This document shows, piece by piece, positions 36,221 through 37,411 of a stretch of 37,411 nt of DNA. The notes beneath the pieces were generated by a model. It had not been told where the DNA came from, searched no databases, and worked only from the letters and a program-made list of their open reading frames with translations. A program made the position numbers and the translations under genes. Source of the stretch: an uncultured Ruminococcus sp. GTDB taxonomy: Bacteria; Bacillota; Clostridia; Oscillospirales; Acutalibacteraceae. Position 1 is the first letter of the stretch. Each line of letters begins with the position of its first letter. The stretch covers positions 1 to 37,411 of the forward strand of contig CACYSI010000041.1 in NCBI GenBank assembly GCA_902776975.1. Reading direction: 5' to 3'.

Positions 36221-37411
36221 ATGCTTAAGACTAGGAAACTAATCAGTTTGCTGCTTGTCGTATCCATGCTCGTATCGGTATTTTCCGTTGCGTTGGTTTC
36301 GACAAGCGCGGCAGCGACAGGCAATGTTGCGGTTACCGCGGCACAGCCCAGCGCTACCATCACAGCAGGCGGAGAGAGTCAGAGCTTTCATGTAGGCGAT
36401 ACTATTAAGTATACCTATTATATGAATGCTTCGGACATTTCTCCAAACGGCAAGATAAGCGGCGTTGACGCTGCTGTCTACTATGATGAGAGCATCCTGA
36501 AGTTTACAGGCGATCGCGAAGAGATCTGCCCTAACCTTTTGGATCCTAAAATCTCAACTGCCGAAGACGTACATAACGGCATCAAGTTCAACGACTCTAA
36601 TGTCGGCAGAGGCTTTAAGTTCAACTCTGACGATAAGGTTCTCGTTGAGCTGACCTTTGAGGTCATCGCCGAGGGTACTACCGATGTGTACACTCATATC
36701 GAGACCCTTTATGCCGTCTACGACGCAGAGGTAGCTATCTTTATTCAGCAGGGAGAGGTCACCGATAAGGGCGCCCCCTTGGTTTCTGATGAAGTTGTGC
36801 TCGTAAATTGCCCGCATCCCACTGAGGCTGAGACCACAGCCCCCGTGACAGAGGTTACTGAGGCAACTCAGCCTGCTACAACAGAGCCCGTGCCCGCTGA
36901 TAAGGCGGTTGTAACTCTGTATGCGCTCGACGGCACATTTGAGACAAAGACCTTTGATATCGGCGACGAGTTCACAGTATATACAATGCTCAACTCCTCC
37001 GCTAACGACGACGGTAAGATCTCTACCGTAGCAGGTGAGCAGTATTATACCAAGGAAATCCTCCAGCGCATGGACGCTCTGGATGACGAAGACCTGATCG
37101 ACGATGTAGAGACAGTATTCCCGATCCTGTCCCAGGCCAACGTAATCGGCAACGGTATGGACGAGGGCGCGCTGTACTTCTCAGGCTCCAACGCCTCCAA
37201 GAAGAAGCCCTACATGTTCGACAGCGACAGCAGCAAGCTCGTAGTTACCCGGTATAAGGTAACAGCCGGCGGCACTGCCGAGGTAAGAACAAACCTCAAG
37301 ACTCTGGCACTTACAGATGACTATCTGACCAGAGTAGTAGATAAGTATGTAGTACAGCCCGGCATGGAGATCAACTTCTACTCATCCTTCACCGATCCCG
37401 ACGCTCCTGTA
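36221..37411 (+). CDS. Secreted multi-module protein with cohesin-like domains (partial, 3' end missing)
   Basis: The frame stays open for 397 codons to the window edge. It starts MLKTRKLISLLLVVSMLVSV, a signal peptide probably cleaved near STSAAA. Residues about 50-185 form a beta-rich module with FHVGDTIKYTYYMN, DAAVYYDESILKFTGD and VLVELTFEVIAEGTT, resembling cohesin/scaffoldin modules. A Thr/Pro/Glu linker (about 200-225) follows, then a second, related module (FDIGDEFTVYTMLNS, LVVTRYKVTAGGTAEVRT) with an insertion. In Ruminococcus, such proteins occur as cell-surface scaffoldins or adhesins binding polysaccharide-degrading enzymes. The start follows TAGGAGGAA at 36206-36214. The family call is by pattern only, and other bacterial Ig-like surface proteins are possible. 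Confidence 0.6.
   Translation, partial: MLKTRKLISLLLVVSMLVSVFSVALVSTSAAATGNVAVTAAQPSATITAGGESQSFHVGDTIKYTYYMNASDISPNGKISGVDAAVYYDESILKFTGDREEICPNLLDPKISTAEDVHNGIKFNDSNVGRGFKFNSDDKVLVELTFEVIAEGTTDVYTHIETLYAVYDAEVAIFIQQGEVTDKGAPLVSDEVVLVNCPHPTEAETTAPVTEVTEATQPATTEPVPADKAVVTLYALDGTFETKTFDIGDEFTVYTMLNSSANDDGKISTVAGEQYYTKEILQRMDALDDEDLIDDVETVFPILSQANVIGNGMDEGALYFSGSNASKKKPYMFDSDSSKLVVTRYKVTAGGTAEVRTNLKTLALTDDYLTRVVDKYVVQPGMEINFYSSFTDPDAPV

Overview
The window looks like chromosomal DNA from a Gram-positive anaerobe of the Clostridia, most likely the Ruminococcus/Oscillospiraceae group. This is an inference from four things: a long clostridial-type single-chain PurL, a PyrK/PyrD class 1B dihydroorotate dehydrogenase, a small KOW-domain (L14e-like) gene between map and infA, and a cohesin-like secreted protein at the right edge. 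Nearly everything lies on the + strand. No tRNA, rRNA, CRISPR array, transposase or phage gene was seen.

Bases 1-7425 are a pyrimidine cluster: the 3' part of carB, then pyrK, pyrD, pyrF, pyrE, pyrB and pyrI. An IMP dehydrogenase gene (guaB) starts two bases after pyrI. Several neighbours overlap by a few bases, so translational coupling is likely. Carbamoyl phosphate from CarAB goes through aspartate transcarbamoylase (PyrB/PyrI), dihydroorotate dehydrogenase (PyrD/PyrK), PyrE and PyrF to UMP. pyrC is not here, and carA presumably lies just upstream.

Bases 7426-18648 are a purine cluster: purE, a purF-like gene, purM, purN, purO-like, a stand-alone AICAR transformylase (purH), purD and purL. 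Three things stand out. The PurF homologue has lost its N-terminal nucleophilic cysteine and other glutaminase residues. The usual bifunctional PurH is replaced by separate PurO and transformylase genes. The IMP dehydrogenase is of the type known from the parasite Tritrichomonas foetus. purC, purB and guaA are not in the window. Most gaps between non-overlapping genes hold small hairpin repeats: a GCGGGC-nnn-GCCCGC family in six copies, and one 106-bp element with 26-bp perfect terminal inverted repeats that supplies the purN stop codon.

Bases 18649-19985 are a boundary. They hold a terminator, one minus-strand lipoprotein gene with a clear promoter, and the strong divergent promoter of the ribosomal operon, followed by a long structured leader with an intrinsic-terminator-like hairpin.

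Bases 19986-35783 are the S10-spc-alpha ribosomal supercluster: rpsJ, rplC, rplD, rplW, rplB, rpsS, rplV, rpsC, rplP, rpmC, rpsQ, rplN, rplX, rplE, rpsN, rpsH, rplF, rplR, rpsE, rpmD, rplO, secY, adk, map, a KOW-domain gene, infA, rpmJ, rpsM, rpsK, rpsD, rpoA and rplQ, ending at an intrinsic terminator. The order is canonical, but there are three non-coding insertions: a structured 257-bp stretch between rpsJ and rplC, about 200 bp between rplW and rplB, and a palindromic repeat before rpsM. rplR (L18) is broken by an out-of-frame deletion of roughly 100 bases, which may be an assembly error.

Bases 35784-37411 hold a long AT-rich regulatory region with helically spaced TTACAA motifs. It leads into a secreted multi-module protein with cohesin-like domains that runs off the right edge.
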